This document shows positions 53,774-62,457 of a stretch of DNA of 64,000 bases, one piece after another. How positions within the stretch are numbered: position 1 is the first letter of the stretch; the number at the start of each line of letters is the position of its first letter. A program made the position numbers and the translations under genes. The notes beneath the pieces were generated by a model. That model was not told the origin of the DNA. It worked only from the letters and a program-made list of their open reading frames with translations, and made no database searches. Source of the stretch: Sutcliffiella horikoshii. GTDB lineage: Bacteria; Bacillota; Bacilli; Bacillales; Bacillaceae_I. The stretch is from contig NZ_CP020880.1 in NCBI RefSeq assembly GCF_002157855.1, positions 558,001 to 622,000 of the forward strand. The letters are read 5' to 3'.

Positions 53774-53990
53774 TAGGTTCGGACACTTTACTTATATCTT
53801 AGGTCAAAATATGTTGAAATAACGAGAGGTTCGGTCAAAGTACTTAAGGGTTTGGACAACTTTTAACAGGTGTTCGGTCAATTGAAAATTTGGTTCGGTC
53901 AAAATTAGGAAATCTTAGGTCAACTTCTCGGAAACTTTGGTGAAGAATGCAAAATCTTCGGTCAACTTTGCGAAAACTTCGGACATTGTA
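53774..53990 (+). repeat. Array of about nine TTCGGTCAA-like motifs
   Basis: Copies begin near 53776, 53798, 53828, 53850, 53872, 53892, 53913, 53958 and 53980. Most read TTCGGTCAA, TTAGGTCAA or TTCGGACA, all in the same direction, many about 20-22 bases apart. The whole 53650-54052 gap otherwise holds no gene. Could be a decayed tandem repeat or binding sites for a regulator of the next gene. Confidence 0.7.
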
Positions 53991-54052
53991 ATGACTGACC
54001 AACAAACAACAGTATCATACCTACATAAAATTGTAGCAACAAGGAGGATTTG

Positions 54053-54631
54053 ATGATGAAAATATTGAAAGTTTTTATACCTTTACTTCTCGTAATCCTA
54101 TTGCTGGCCTTCCTTAGCGGATATAGATTTACAGCATTAAGTGCTGCTAAGAGTCATGCATTTCTTACGAAAGATGCGGAGTTGATGGATCAGTACGAAA
54201 TAGGATCTACGGGTGTATTTTTGTTTAAAAGTGATGTTGAACAGGAATTTCGAACAGTTTTGACCCAAAAGTCTGGGGTGTTTTTTAGCAGTAGGGCATC
54301 TATGTACATTCCATATAGTACAGATGAAATTCAAACAGTTGGCGGGGCTAGCTTTAACTACGAAAACGATGCTGGTAGTTTTATAAGCGTTGTATCGAAC
54401 GATGAGGAAGTTGCCTACATAGAGGCTGGTGTAGAGCCTAATATTGAGAGAAAAGAAATAAAGAAGGGGGAACGGATTTCTTTCTTCTTTCCATTCAGTG
54501 AGCAAATAGAATTTCTGTATCCTACTGCCTATGATGAAGACGGAAACGAGTTATATTACTATGGATACCCAAGGGAAACAAATGTATTTCATCACGAGGA
54601 ATTTAAGTGGCATAAAACAGGTGAACAATAA
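54053..54631 (+). CDS. Hypothetical membrane-anchored protein
   Basis: ATG 54053 (or 54056) after AAGGAGG. About 192 residues. One N-terminal hydrophobic segment VFIPLLLVILLLAFLSGY, then an extracytoplasmic domain of beta type (EFRTVLTQKSGVFFSSRASM, ISFFFPFSEQIEFLYPTAYD). No lipobox. It ends 15 bases before the YciI-like gene. Not recognised. Confidence 0.72.
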   Translation: MMKILKVFIPLLLVILLLAFLSGYRFTALSAAKSHAFLTKDAELMDQYEIGSTGVFLFKSDVEQEFRTVLTQKSGVFFSSRASMYIPYSTDEIQTVGGASFNYENDAGSFISVVSNDEEVAYIEAGVEPNIERKEIKKGERISFFFPFSEQIEFLYPTAYDEDGNELYYYGYPRETNVFHHEEFKWHKTGEQ

Positions 54632-54646
54632 AAGGAGGAACTCTTC

Positions 54647-55003
54647 ATGTTATTCATGCTAATCGTCAAAGCCTCAACAAATTCGGAAACAGGAAACCGC
54701 CCGAACCCAGAACTCAATGAAGCCATGTCCAATTACAATGAAGAATTAGTAGCGGCAGGAGTACGCGTGATGGCGAAGGGACTGCACCCAAGTTCAAATG
54801 GAATGCGTATTTCTTTTCCGGAGCCAGGAGGAGAGCGGGTGGTGACAGAAGGTCCATTTGCTGAACCGGACACCCTGGTTGCGGGATTCATTTTGATTGA
54901 TGTAGAGTCGAAGGAAGAAGCCGTAAAGTGGGCGATGAGGATGCCGGACCCGCAAGGATATGGGGAAGGGCAGATTGAATTGCGGCAAGTGTTTGAGTTT
55001 TAA
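54647..55003 (+). CDS. YciI-family protein (DGPF-type)
   Basis: 118 residues, ATG 54647 with AAAGGAGG upstream. MLIVKASTNSETGNRPNPEL, VVTEGPFAEPDTLVAGFILI (EGPF in place of DGPF) and DVESKEEAVKWAMRMPDPQG match the family. Such proteins are often near ECF sigma genes; here the nearest is 5 kb away. Enzymatic role unproven. Confidence 0.85.
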   Translation: MLFMLIVKASTNSETGNRPNPELNEAMSNYNEELVAAGVRVMAKGLHPSSNGMRISFPEPGGERVVTEGPFAEPDTLVAGFILIDVESKEEAVKWAMRMPDPQGYGEGQIELRQVFEF

Positions 55004-55036
55004 GGTGGAGTATGAGTATGGTGGAGGGAAAGGAGC

Positions 55037-55068
55037 GGTGACTTGTGAAAAAATGGGTCACCGTGCCT
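55037..55068. repeat. REP-like palindrome split by the second IS110 element
   Basis: GGTGACTTGTGAAAAAATGG and GTCACCGTGCCT lie before the IS; GTCCCCTCGACTC resumes at 56933. The left arm is reduced. Confidence 0.8.
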
Positions 55069-55170
55069 AGTATAGTAAATAGTCATACAACAATAAAAAA
55101 ACCACCGTTTTCATTGTAAAATAGAAGGACCTATCACAGAACTTCCAAATTACATTCCCGACCAAAGGAG

Positions 55171-56577
55171 ATGAAAACAGTGGTATATTCAACATTTAAT
55201 CATATTCAAGGAAAGATTGGAAGTCGATGGGCGCAACTGGTGAGAGAGACTGGACCTGAAAACTTATTGTTAGTGGCGATCGATGCAGCCAAATATACAC
55301 CTAAAGTTATTATAACTTCGTTCTACGGGGATATATTGGTAAAACCATTTGATATAGATTCCTCTATGTCAGGATTTCATAAGCTTAAATCGCTAATAGA
55401 GAGTACAAAGAGTAGTCACAATTTGACGAAAGTGGTTATTGGTATTGAGACTACAGGACACTATTACGAACATCTCGTCTATAAATGCCATTTAGAAGGG
55501 TATCACGTTCGAACTGTTAATGCGGCCACTACCGCAAAAGAAAGGGAAACATTATTAAACTGGTCTAAGACTGATAATTTAGATTTGATGGCCATCATAC
55601 AATCTGTCATCCATGGTAGGGGTACCTCTAACGAGCTACCATCCGGTGATATTCATAACCTTCGGAAGTTGACTAGAGCTAGACGGGAATTAGTCTCGGA
55701 GCGTACGAAAACGAAGAACTTAATTCTTATGCATATGGATCATATTTTCCGTGAATTTCAGGGGAAAACGGTGTGGATGAAAGGAAAAAGATATCTATCC
55801 AAACCCTTCTCAAAAGTATTTGGGAAAGGCTCTATTTACTTGATGAGGCATCATCCCCATCCTTCTGACATCTTAGAGTTAGGCGTAAAAGGGTTGAGAG
55901 AGATTTCTCAACGAGAAAATTTAAAAATTCGTGATAAGACAATTCAAACCTTGATTGAATTTGCCAAGGATTCCATCACTTTACCAAAGGAACAAGTAGA
56001 AGCAGATATTTATTTACTAAACCAGAAGTTAGATAGATTGGAGTTCTTAGAGAAGCAAATCAAAAGGTTAGAGGTGAAAATAGAGGAGTTATTTGTTACT
56101 ACGGACGGAGCCGTTATCCTTTCCGTTCAAGGGATTGGGTTAGTAACTGGTGCGGAACTGGCTGCAGAAATGGGAGACATTTCTGATTTTGATCAAGCTG
56201 GTCAACTTATTAAGCTCGCTGGAACGAATCCAATCGTAAAACAATCTGGTGGAAACCAACCTGCTTATTATGGGGTTTCTAGACAAGGCAGGAGGCCTTT
56301 CAGGAATATTGTCTATCAAGTAGGAAAATCGCTAGCTGTTAATAACCCTGAGATGCATCAACGCTACCTAGCATTGAAAGAAAGAGGAAAGCATTCGCGT
56401 CAAGCCTATATTGCCTTAGGCAATAGAATGGTTAGACTTGCATTCTCTATGATCCGCAACCAAACGCTTTACCAAACCAAGGCAGAGAATTACACTCTCT
56501 TTGATGAAATAAGCAAGAAAATACGGAAAGCAAATGTAGAGAAATTCTTTAAAGCTCATGTTTTATCCATCCAGTAA
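55171..56577 (+). CDS. IS110-family transposase, copy 2
   Basis: 468 residues, intact. It differs from copy 1 only by Val for Met in RLEVKIEEL. DEDD domain and C-terminal serine-containing domain as in copy 1. The near-identity shows a recent event, whether transposition or gene conversion. Confidence 0.95.
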   Translation: MKTVVYSTFNHIQGKIGSRWAQLVRETGPENLLLVAIDAAKYTPKVIITSFYGDILVKPFDIDSSMSGFHKLKSLIESTKSSHNLTKVVIGIETTGHYYEHLVYKCHLEGYHVRTVNAATTAKERETLLNWSKTDNLDLMAIIQSVIHGRGTSNELPSGDIHNLRKLTRARRELVSERTKTKNLILMHMDHIFREFQGKTVWMKGKRYLSKPFSKVFGKGSIYLMRHHPHPSDILELGVKGLREISQRENLKIRDKTIQTLIEFAKDSITLPKEQVEADIYLLNQKLDRLEFLEKQIKRLEVKIEELFVTTDGAVILSVQGIGLVTGAELAAEMGDISDFDQAGQLIKLAGTNPIVKQSGGNQPAYYGVSRQGRRPFRNIVYQVGKSLAVNNPEMHQRYLALKERGKHSRQAYIALGNRMVRLAFSMIRNQTLYQTKAENYTLFDEISKKIRKANVEKFFKAHVLSIQ

Positions 56578-56579
56578 TT

Positions 56580-56932
56580 GCGCTAGATAAGAATTAATAA
56601 AATGGTTAGCAAGACTAGTTAAAGGAGCTATAAAATGGGGCTTTTCTAGGACGTTAGATTACATTGTATTTCGTGCATGAGGCTATTAGACCTCGCGGGA
56701 CAGCGTTATGGATCTTGTCCTATAAATACGAATAATACGTGAAATTCTTAGTTTATATTCGCTAGGCGGTATCCCTGTAGGATGAAAAAGCAGGATCCTT
56801 TCACGCCCTAGAAAAGCCCTTTATACATTTCTGTGATAGTTGAACCTGAAAAAAATGGAAATTAAGCAGGTTTACTTAAAGTTGGATTTTTTTAATGATA
56901 TTAACCGTTTGACTTATTTGCCATTATACGCT
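56580..56932 (+). ncRNA. Candidate bridge RNA, copy 2
   Basis: Identical by inspection to the right non-coding end of copy 1, including the TCGTGC and GGGACAG segments flanking a small hairpin. Same inference and same doubt. Confidence 0.42.
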
Positions 56933-56954
56933 GTCCCCTCGACTCACCCTCGCC

Positions 56955-57788
56955 TCAAAAATAAACGAGATAGATAACCAATGCCAGTACAATGCGGTAA
57001 ATGGCAAATGGCATCAGCTTGATTTTATTGATTAATTGTAAAAAGAATTTTATTGATATTAGTGCGAAAATAAAGGATGTGATAAAACCGGCAGCGAAAA
57101 ATGGTAGAGCTTCGATAGAGAAATACTGCCAATTTTTCAATAAGGATAATCCACTTGCTCCAACCATGATCGGCACAGCCATAATGAATGTGAAGTCTGC
57201 GGCGGCACGATGGCTCATGCCAAGCAGAACTCCTCCTGAGATGGTGGAACCGGATCTAGAAAATCCAGGCCATAGTGATAAGCACTGAATCAACCCGATG
57301 GAAAAGGCCTGCTTGTAGGTCATTTGATCAACACTCTGCATTTTCGGTTCTTTTGGACCGAATATGTCTGCGATAATCATCAAAACAGCCCCAATGACCA
57401 GCCCAATCAAAACAGTCTCCAAGGAAAATAAGTGTTCATCAATATAATCCTCAAATAACACTCCCAAGACACCAGCGGGAATAAGACCGACAATAACGTG
57501 GGAAAGTTTAAGTTGCTTCGAACCTTGTGAGACAGATTCTCCACGTAGCTTTTTCAACCCAAGCAATTCAATAAAACGGTCCTTGAAAATCACGATTACT
57601 GCCAGGATCGAGCCCAGTTGTATGACGATTTTAAATGTGTTGGCTACATATTTACCCAGAAATTCCTCAGATTGAAGAAGCATATCGTCCACAATGATCA
57701 TATGCCCTGTGGATGAAACTGGCGCGAACTCCGTCAATCCCTCGACAATTCCTAAAATGACTGCCTTTAAAATGATTAAAAAATCCAT
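56955..57788 (-). CDS. uppP: Undecaprenyl-diphosphatase
   Basis: 277 residues with about eight membrane segments. GIVEGLTEFAPVSSTGHMII and SLWPGFSRSGSTISGGVLLG are the two catalytic blocks of the BacA/UppP family (E-x3-E type and P-G-x-S-R-S). It recycles undecaprenyl diphosphate for peptidoglycan and teichoic acid synthesis and can give bacitracin tolerance. Monocistronic; the start ATG 57788 has AAAGGAGC upstream. Confidence 0.95.
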   Translation of the reverse strand: MDFLIILKAVILGIVEGLTEFAPVSSTGHMIIVDDMLLQSEEFLGKYVANTFKIVIQLGSILAVIVIFKDRFIELLGLKKLRGESVSQGSKQLKLSHVIVGLIPAGVLGVLFEDYIDEHLFSLETVLIGLVIGAVLMIIADIFGPKEPKMQSVDQMTYKQAFSIGLIQCLSLWPGFSRSGSTISGGVLLGMSHRAAADFTFIMAVPIMVGASGLSLLKNWQYFSIEALPFFAAGFITSFIFALISIKFFLQLINKIKLMPFAIYRIVLALVIYLVYF

Positions 57789-57988
57789 GATCTAAGCTCC
57801 TTTACATTTAACCGATAACTTAATTACTATATTACAATTTAATTGTTTTGAAAATGCGAAAGATTACCAATAATGGACAGAGTTGAGGGGATTAAGTAAA
57901 GAGGCGTGCCTGGATTATCATGAAGCAAGCAATAGTGGGAAGTGATGAGGTTGACAGAGCTGAGGTTTAGAATAAGAAAAGCTGGGAT

Positions 57989-58042
57989 AGACACGGTGAC
58001 CTTTTTGAGAAAATGGGTCATCGTGCCTGTCCCCTCAGCCCT
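57989..58042. repeat. REP-like palindrome, complete
   Basis: AGACACGGTGACCTTTTTGA, then AAATGGGTCATCGTGCCTGT and CCCCTCAGCCCTCC. An unoccupied IS110 target site of good quality. Confidence 0.8.
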
Positions 58043-58045
58043 CCA

Positions 58046-58384
58046 TTACCCCCGGTTGACCGAATCGTTCAACTTCTTCCGATACTTGTCTTTATATGTT
58101 TCTGTATCCTTCACAAGCTCATCACAAAAAGCTGCGACGTCTTCTCCTGTGAGATCTGTTACTTTTTTGCCTTCTGCTGCACCTTGCTCGAAAAGTTCTA
58201 GAATGCCCCCGAAAATACGACTGCATTCCCTCCAGTCAGTCGGTCCTCCAGCGGTCCACATATACTTTTGGATCGCATAGTATGCGTTGCGGTACTCAGT
58301 AGGAAGTGCCTTTGCGCGCGCCTCCATTTCTCTCCATTCTCGTTTGTCGTTTAAACTTCCAATGATTTTCTCTAAAAAGCTCAT
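58046..58384 (-). CDS. DUF1048 protein
   Basis: ATG 58384 ([20 protein letters not shown]) with AAAGGAGAGATAC upstream; the ORF upstream of it overlaps the padR gene. 112 residues, helical. [20 protein letters not shown] and [14 protein letters not shown] match the DUF1048 proteins that almost always accompany a PadR regulator. It overlaps padR by four bases. Probably a partner or target of that regulator. Confidence 0.85.
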   Translation of the reverse strand: MSFLEKIIGSLNDKREWREMEARAKALPTEYRNAYYAIQKYMWTAGGPTDWRECSRIFGGILELFEQGAAEGKKVTDLTGEDVAAFCDELVKDTETYKDKYRKKLNDSVNRG

Positions 58385-58725
58385 AGTATCTCTCCTTTTG
58401 ATATGTCTTTCGTTTTGAGTTCGGAAATTTTGCTTGAAACGAATTCCCATTTACCCCAAAACGTTTTAAGGTGCTCTTGGCCTTTTGCGTTAAGTGTGTA
58501 AAACTTTCTCGGCGGACCCATGGTGGAAGGCTTCTTCTCAATGTTCACCAGATTGTTTTTCTCAAGGCGCATCGTAATAGTATACACAGTGCCTTCCACC
58601 ACATCTGTGAAGCCAAGTGCCCGCAGTTGTTGCGTAATCTCATAGCCGTATGTTTCTCCGCGGCTGATGATCTCAAGCACACAACCCTCCAGCACTCCCT
58701 TCAGCATTTCCGTAATATTTTCCAA
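58381..58725 (-). CDS. PadR-family transcriptional regulator
   Basis: 114 residues. [40 protein letters not shown] and [20 protein letters not shown] make the PadR winged helix with its typical YGYEI and GTVYT motifs. It probably represses its own operon with the DUF1048 gene. Upstream on the plus strand there is a CTAGTATATAGTATTACATA AT-rich dyad near 58767, a possible operator. Confidence 0.88.
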   Translation of the reverse strand: MENITEMLKGVLEGCVLEIISRGETYGYEITQQLRALGFTDVVEGTVYTITMRLEKNNLVNIEKKPSTMGPPRKFYTLNAKGQEHLKTFWGKWEFVSSKISELKTKDISKGEIL

Positions 58726-58824
58726 AATTATCCCTCAATTCAGGTGGTATTCTGTATTACTTATTACTAGTATATAGTATTACATAGTAGTGGTGCAAGA
58801 TAAAATTACAAGATAGGTAATTTG

Positions 58825-58851
58825 CAGGGACAGGTTCCGCAACCCATTTTC
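58825..58851. repeat. REP-like element, GTTCC variant
   Basis: AGGGACAGGTTCCGCAACCC. The same variant (GGTTCC...AACCC) occurs in the 3' end of the helD remnant at 33296. Confidence 0.65.
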
Positions 58852-58914
58852 CTCTCATTTCTTAACAGAACATTAATAATCGCACTTCATAATGGGTGTA
58901 AAGGAGTGAGTGAG

Positions 58915-59628
58915 ATGAGTGATGTTGGTGTTATCTTTTCGTTGTTTGCGGGGACGTTGTCTTTTTTTTCGCCGTGTGTTTTTCCGTTGTTGCCTGCGTA
59001 CATAACGCATTTGACAGGTGGTAAGATGGAGGATAATAAAATCATGGTGGACCGGAAAAAGGTGGTTTTGCGCTCGGTTGGGTTTATTATCGGCTTTAGT
59101 ATGATTTTTATTTCTTTAGGTGCTTCTGCAAGTTTTGTGGGGAAGCTGTTAATGGAATATAGGATTGCTCTGATGCAGATAGCAGGGTTGTTGATTATTA
59201 TTTTTGGATTGCAGATGGCGGGATTCTTGAAATTTAAGTTTCTTATGAAAGAAAAGAAGTTTGAGTACAGTAATAAATCTAAGAGTATGTTTGGTTCTGT
59301 CCTTTTGGGAATGGCGTTTGCGAGTGGGTGGTCTCCGTGTGTGAGTCTCGCGCTATCCTCGATTTTACTGTTGGCAAGTTCAACCGACACTCTGAACCAA
59401 GGTATCCTGTTATTAGGGTTCTATTCAATTGGAATGGCGATTCCTTTTCTGGTGATTTCGCTTGTTCTTGTTTATTCTTTAAAGGTAATCAGGAAAATCA
59501 ACAAGTACCTATCCAAGCTGTCATTCATTAATGGAGTGGTCATGATTGCCCTTGGATTTCTTGTTTTAACAGGCCAAATGCAGAAAATAAGTGCATGGCT
59601 TTCTATTTATAATTTATTTCCGCAATGA
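58915..59628 (+). CDS. ccdA: CcdA-like thiol-disulfide transporter
   Basis: ATG 58915 after AAAGGAGTGAG; the longer ORF starts in a REP-like repeat. 237 residues, six membrane segments. The two redox cysteines are in FFSPCVFPLLPAYI and SGWSPCVSLALSSI. CcdA passes electrons across the membrane to extracytoplasmic thioredoxin-like proteins; the ResA-like protein at 61140 is the likely partner. Confidence 0.92.
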   Translation: MSDVGVIFSLFAGTLSFFSPCVFPLLPAYITHLTGGKMEDNKIMVDRKKVVLRSVGFIIGFSMIFISLGASASFVGKLLMEYRIALMQIAGLLIIIFGLQMAGFLKFKFLMKEKKFEYSNKSKSMFGSVLLGMAFASGWSPCVSLALSSILLLASSTDTLNQGILLLGFYSIGMAIPFLVISLVLVYSLKVIRKINKYLSKLSFINGVVMIALGFLVLTGQMQKISAWLSIYNLFPQ

Positions 59629-59641
59629 CATAACGAAATGA

Positions 59642-60349
59642 GTGAGTCCGGTGATACAAGAGAAATTGATTGGTAAAACGGTGTTGATTGTTGAGAGTGA
59701 TCAAGAAATACGCAACCTCCTTAGAACCAATCTGGAGAGGGAGGGATATGAGGTGCTCGAAGCTCCAGATGGAAAACGGGCGATGAAAATGATTCCGCAA
59801 CTGGACCCGTGTATCCTCCTATTAGACCTTTCTCTTCCTAAAATTAGCGGGGAAGAAATTTGCAGGTGGGTCCGAAATGATTTGAAAAGCTTGATGCCCA
59901 TTATTATCATCTCGGAAAAAACGGAAGAAAGTGATATTATCAAAGGTTTCAAGCTTGGCGCGGATGATTATGTGATCAAGCCGTTCCGCCCAGCAGAGTT
60001 GATGGTGAGGATCGAAGCAGTTCTAAGAAGGACGGCAGCTCGCTGTGGGAAACTCAGCTTTACCGGTTTTACATTGAAACCTGCTAAAGGGGAAGCTTTA
60101 ATAAATGGAAGTCCGCTGAATCTCACTAAATTTGAATTTAAGCTTTTACATTTTTTTATGCAAAATTCGGACCAAGTGCTGACAAGGGAACAAATCTTGA
60201 ACTCGATTTATGAGCATCATGAAAAAATGGTGTCGGATCGGACGATTGATGTCCATATCAAGCATTTGCGCGAGAAAATAAAGATGTATACGCCTAAAGA
60301 TTATATTCAAACGGTGAGAGGAATGGGCTACAAATTTGTCGGCCAATAA
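59642..60349 (+). CDS. OmpR/PhoB-type response regulator, orphan
   Basis: 235 residues, GTG start. Receiver domain: VLIVESDQEIRNLLRTNLER, phosphoacceptor Asp in PCILLLDLSLPKISGEEICR, Lys in ADDYVIKPFRPAELMVRIEA. Note SDQ where D-D/E is usual (ESD), so one acidic pocket residue is shifted. The C-terminal winged helix (LTKFEFKLLHFFMQNSDQVL) is complete. No sensor kinase is nearby. It is 13 bases behind ccdA. Confidence 0.9.
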   Translation: MSPVIQEKLIGKTVLIVESDQEIRNLLRTNLEREGYEVLEAPDGKRAMKMIPQLDPCILLLDLSLPKISGEEICRWVRNDLKSLMPIIIISEKTEESDIIKGFKLGADDYVIKPFRPAELMVRIEAVLRRTAARCGKLSFTGFTLKPAKGEALINGSPLNLTKFEFKLLHFFMQNSDQVLTREQILNSIYEHHEKMVSDRTIDVHIKHLREKIKMYTPKDYIQTVRGMGYKFVGQ

Positions 60350-60419
60350 ATTTGCGGGATTTCTTAATCAACCCTTAACAAACTGATTCCATACTAGATG
60401 GAAAAGGGGGAATCAGTAG

Positions 60420-60824
60420 ATGAAATTTTTAATTGAATCGGACCGGGTAATCGCAGAATTGCCCTCGGGTCAAATGGTCATATCACCCACGCCAGGTGTT
60501 GGGGTCAGACCCTATGAACTCTTCATATCATCCCTAATAGGCTGCGGTGGGACCTTGCTTAAAACAATTTTGGAAAAGAAAAGAATTCCTTACGGAAAAT
60601 TAGAAATGGAAGCAGATTCGATTCGAAATCCGAGTCAGGCTAATCGCATCGAAAGGATCACAATTAAAGCGAATATCTTTTCTAAGGATGAACTGACACT
60701 TGCCCAACGTGAAAAAATCTCTTCCTTGGTGATGAAAAATTGCGGCATGATCCAATCCGTTTTACCTACAATCCAAGTGGATGTTTTGATAAATATGATT
60801 CATAACAATGGAGAGCAGGAGTGA
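60420..60824 (+). CDS. OsmC-family protein
   Basis: 134 residues; ATG 60420 after AAAGGGGG. GVGVRPYELFISSLIGCGGT carries the first reactive Cys (LIGCGG) and SSLVMKNCGMIQSVLPTIQV the second. The family uses these to reduce peroxides or to handle redox-active sulphur. Overlaps the next gene by four bases, in the redox operon. Confidence 0.88.
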   Translation: MKFLIESDRVIAELPSGQMVISPTPGVGVRPYELFISSLIGCGGTLLKTILEKKRIPYGKLEMEADSIRNPSQANRIERITIKANIFSKDELTLAQREKISSLVMKNCGMIQSVLPTIQVDVLINMIHNNGEQE

Positions 60825-61147
60825 GCTACATTACCTTTGGGAGCATGACGATTTCTGCAAGTCTAGCCGTCATGGTTATCGCTTTAATGGTGCTGCCCCT
60901 TATTTATAAACTTTTAACAGGGCGGGCGATTCCTTCTTTCTTTTGGGACAATATCTTTCTCTATTTTGTCATTTGGAAGCTTAGCTACATAGTGATACAT
61001 CCTAAGTTATTTTTGGATATGCCCATGTCTATTCTTTATTTTCATGGTGGAAGTACGGGGAAAGTATTGGGTTTGTTTTTTGTATTTTTAAACATCCTAA
61101 TGAGTAGGAATTTATTGGAGCAAAGGAGGAGTATGGAACATGAATAA
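60821..61147 (+). CDS. Small integral membrane protein of the redox operon
   Basis: 108 residues, GTG start overlapping the OsmC stop. Three membrane segments (ISASLAVMVIALMVLPLIY, FFWDNIFLYFVIWKLSYIV, VLGLFFVFLNILMSR). No cysteines seen in the sequence, so not a redox carrier itself. Translationally coupled both upstream and downstream, so it probably serves the ResA-like protein or CcdA. Confidence 0.78.
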   Translation: MSYITFGSMTISASLAVMVIALMVLPLIYKLLTGRAIPSFFWDNIFLYFVIWKLSYIVIHPKLFLDMPMSILYFHGGSTGKVLGLFFVFLNILMSRNLLEQRRSMEHE

Positions 61148-61718
61148 GAACCTTTTATCCATTGCCATCATTTTGTTAGCGGTCGCCATCATTTTCGTGA
61201 ATGTGTGGGACAAGCCAGCTTCAGAGGGAATGGGTGATGCGGATAGTGTGGATATCACAAAAGATGAAAGCATTCCAGGAGTAGATTTAGGGGAAGTGCA
61301 AGAAGGGAACCAAGCCCCGGATTTTACGTTGACGACACTCGACGGGGCGGAATTAAAGCTCTCTGATTACAGAGGCAAAAAGGTCATTTTGAATTTCTGG
61401 GCGACCTGGTGTCCACCGTGTAAAGCGGAAATGCCACATATGCAAAGTTTCTACGAAGAAAACCACGAAGAAGTCGAGGTCATCGCAGTTAATCTCACCA
61501 ATATGGACAAAGGGGAAGAAGCGATCAATACCTTTGTAAAAGATTACGAACTCACCTTCGCCATCCCACTTGATGAAGCAGGCGACATCGGCATGCAATA
61601 CCAAGCCTTCACCATCCCCACAAGCTATGCCATCGATGAAGACGGAATCATTCAGAAAAAGATTATAGGCCCAATGGATGAGGCAATGATGAAGAGTATT
61701 GTGGACGGAATGGAGTAA
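61140..61718 (+). CDS. ResA/TlpA-like thiol-disulfide oxidoreductase
   Basis: 192 residues, overlaps the previous gene by eight bases. A membrane anchor (LLSIAIILLAVAIIFVNVWD) is followed by a thioredoxin fold with active site ILNFWATWCPPCKAEMPHMQ (WCPPC). cis-Pro is in FTIPTSYAIDEDG. It would act outside the membrane, reduced by CcdA. Typical roles are cytochrome c maturation or spore synthesis; which one is not clear. Confidence 0.92.
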   Translation: MNKNLLSIAIILLAVAIIFVNVWDKPASEGMGDADSVDITKDESIPGVDLGEVQEGNQAPDFTLTTLDGAELKLSDYRGKKVILNFWATWCPPCKAEMPHMQSFYEENHEEVEVIAVNLTNMDKGEEAINTFVKDYELTFAIPLDEAGDIGMQYQAFTIPTSYAIDEDGIIQKKIIGPMDEAMMKSIVDGME

Positions 61719-61720
61719 AG

Positions 61721-61746
61721 GGCTGAGGGGACAGGCACCGTGGCAT
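61721..61746. repeat. REP-like element, left-arm form
   Basis: GCTGAGGGGACAGGCACCGT and GGCAT. Directly follows the ResA-like gene. Confidence 0.7.
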
Positions 61747-61847
61747 TGTAAGCATTGAGAGGAGCTAATGGTTAGCAGAATGTGGTAAAATCATTTGAAG
61801 GGCTTATTAAAATAGAAGGATTTGCCCAATCATTAGGAGGGGATGAA

Positions 61848-62345
61848 ATGTTTATGTCAGTTAATGATTTCTTAAATGAATGGAAACAAGAAGCAGCTGT
61901 TACACAAAAATTGTTGGATGTGCTGACAAATGAATCGTTGGATCAGGAAGTTTCCCCAGGATTATACAGCGTTGGAAGCCTTGCTTGGCATATTACAGGA
62001 TCCGCTTACTACTTTCCTGCTCAAGTTGGTATAAAATTTGAGGTTCCTGATCTTCAAAAAGAGACCCCAAAATCTGCTGCTGAAATCAGCGAGACTTACA
62101 AAACAGTAAGTCAGCGCTTTACACAAGCATTTTCTGAACAAATTACAGATGAAACGATGAATAAAATGGTCAATTTATTTGGTGGAGACATGCCACTTCA
62201 GGCTGTTTTTCGTCTGCTTATCCAACATCAGGCACATCACCGCGGTCAATTGACGGTCCTTATGAGACAGGCAGACTTGAAAGTTCCTGGAGTGTATGGT
62301 CCTAGTAAAGAAGAATGGGAAGCGATGAATGCTCAAAAGAGCTGA
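61848..62345 (+). CDS. DinB-family protein
   Basis: ATG 61848 follows AGGAGGGGATGA with good spacing; the upstream ORF part has no site. 165 residues, four-helix bundle. Metal-binding His are in SVGSLAWHITGSAYYF and LIQHQAHHRGQLTVLMRQ. DinB-fold proteins in Bacillus include bacillithiol S-transferases (BstA) and damage-induced proteins; the substrate is not clear. A terminator follows. Confidence 0.88.
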   Translation: MFMSVNDFLNEWKQEAAVTQKLLDVLTNESLDQEVSPGLYSVGSLAWHITGSAYYFPAQVGIKFEVPDLQKETPKSAAEISETYKTVSQRFTQAFSEQITDETMNKMVNLFGGDMPLQAVFRLLIQHQAHHRGQLTVLMRQADLKVPGVYGPSKEEWEAMNAQKS

Positions 62346-62350
62346 TATTA

Positions 62351-62381
62351 ACAAAAAAGCCGGCGCCTGCCGGTTTTTTTA
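62351..62381 (+). terminator. Rho-independent terminator
   Basis: AAAAAAGCCGGC and GCCGGTTTTTTT form a tight stem around GCCT. Confidence 0.85.
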
Positions 62382-62457
62382 TTTGTATAAAGGGTTTGTT
62401 TACAGGTTAGCGAAGTTAATAAGGAACAGGAACAACAAGGATAATGGAGGAGATAAA

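Larger units (their letters stand above)
55069..56932 (+). mobile_element. IS110-family element, IS1111-like, copy 2
   Basis: Same length and ends as 35735-37598, 19,334 bases further on and in the same orientation. The only coding difference I find is A to G at one codon. The insertion point within the REP-like repeat is the same as for copy 1. Confidence 0.9.

Noticed and set aside
35735-56932. Composite transposon bounded by the two IS110 copies
   Set aside because: IS110 elements do not form classical composite transposons, and each copy has its own REP-like target with matching flanks, so independent insertions are simpler.
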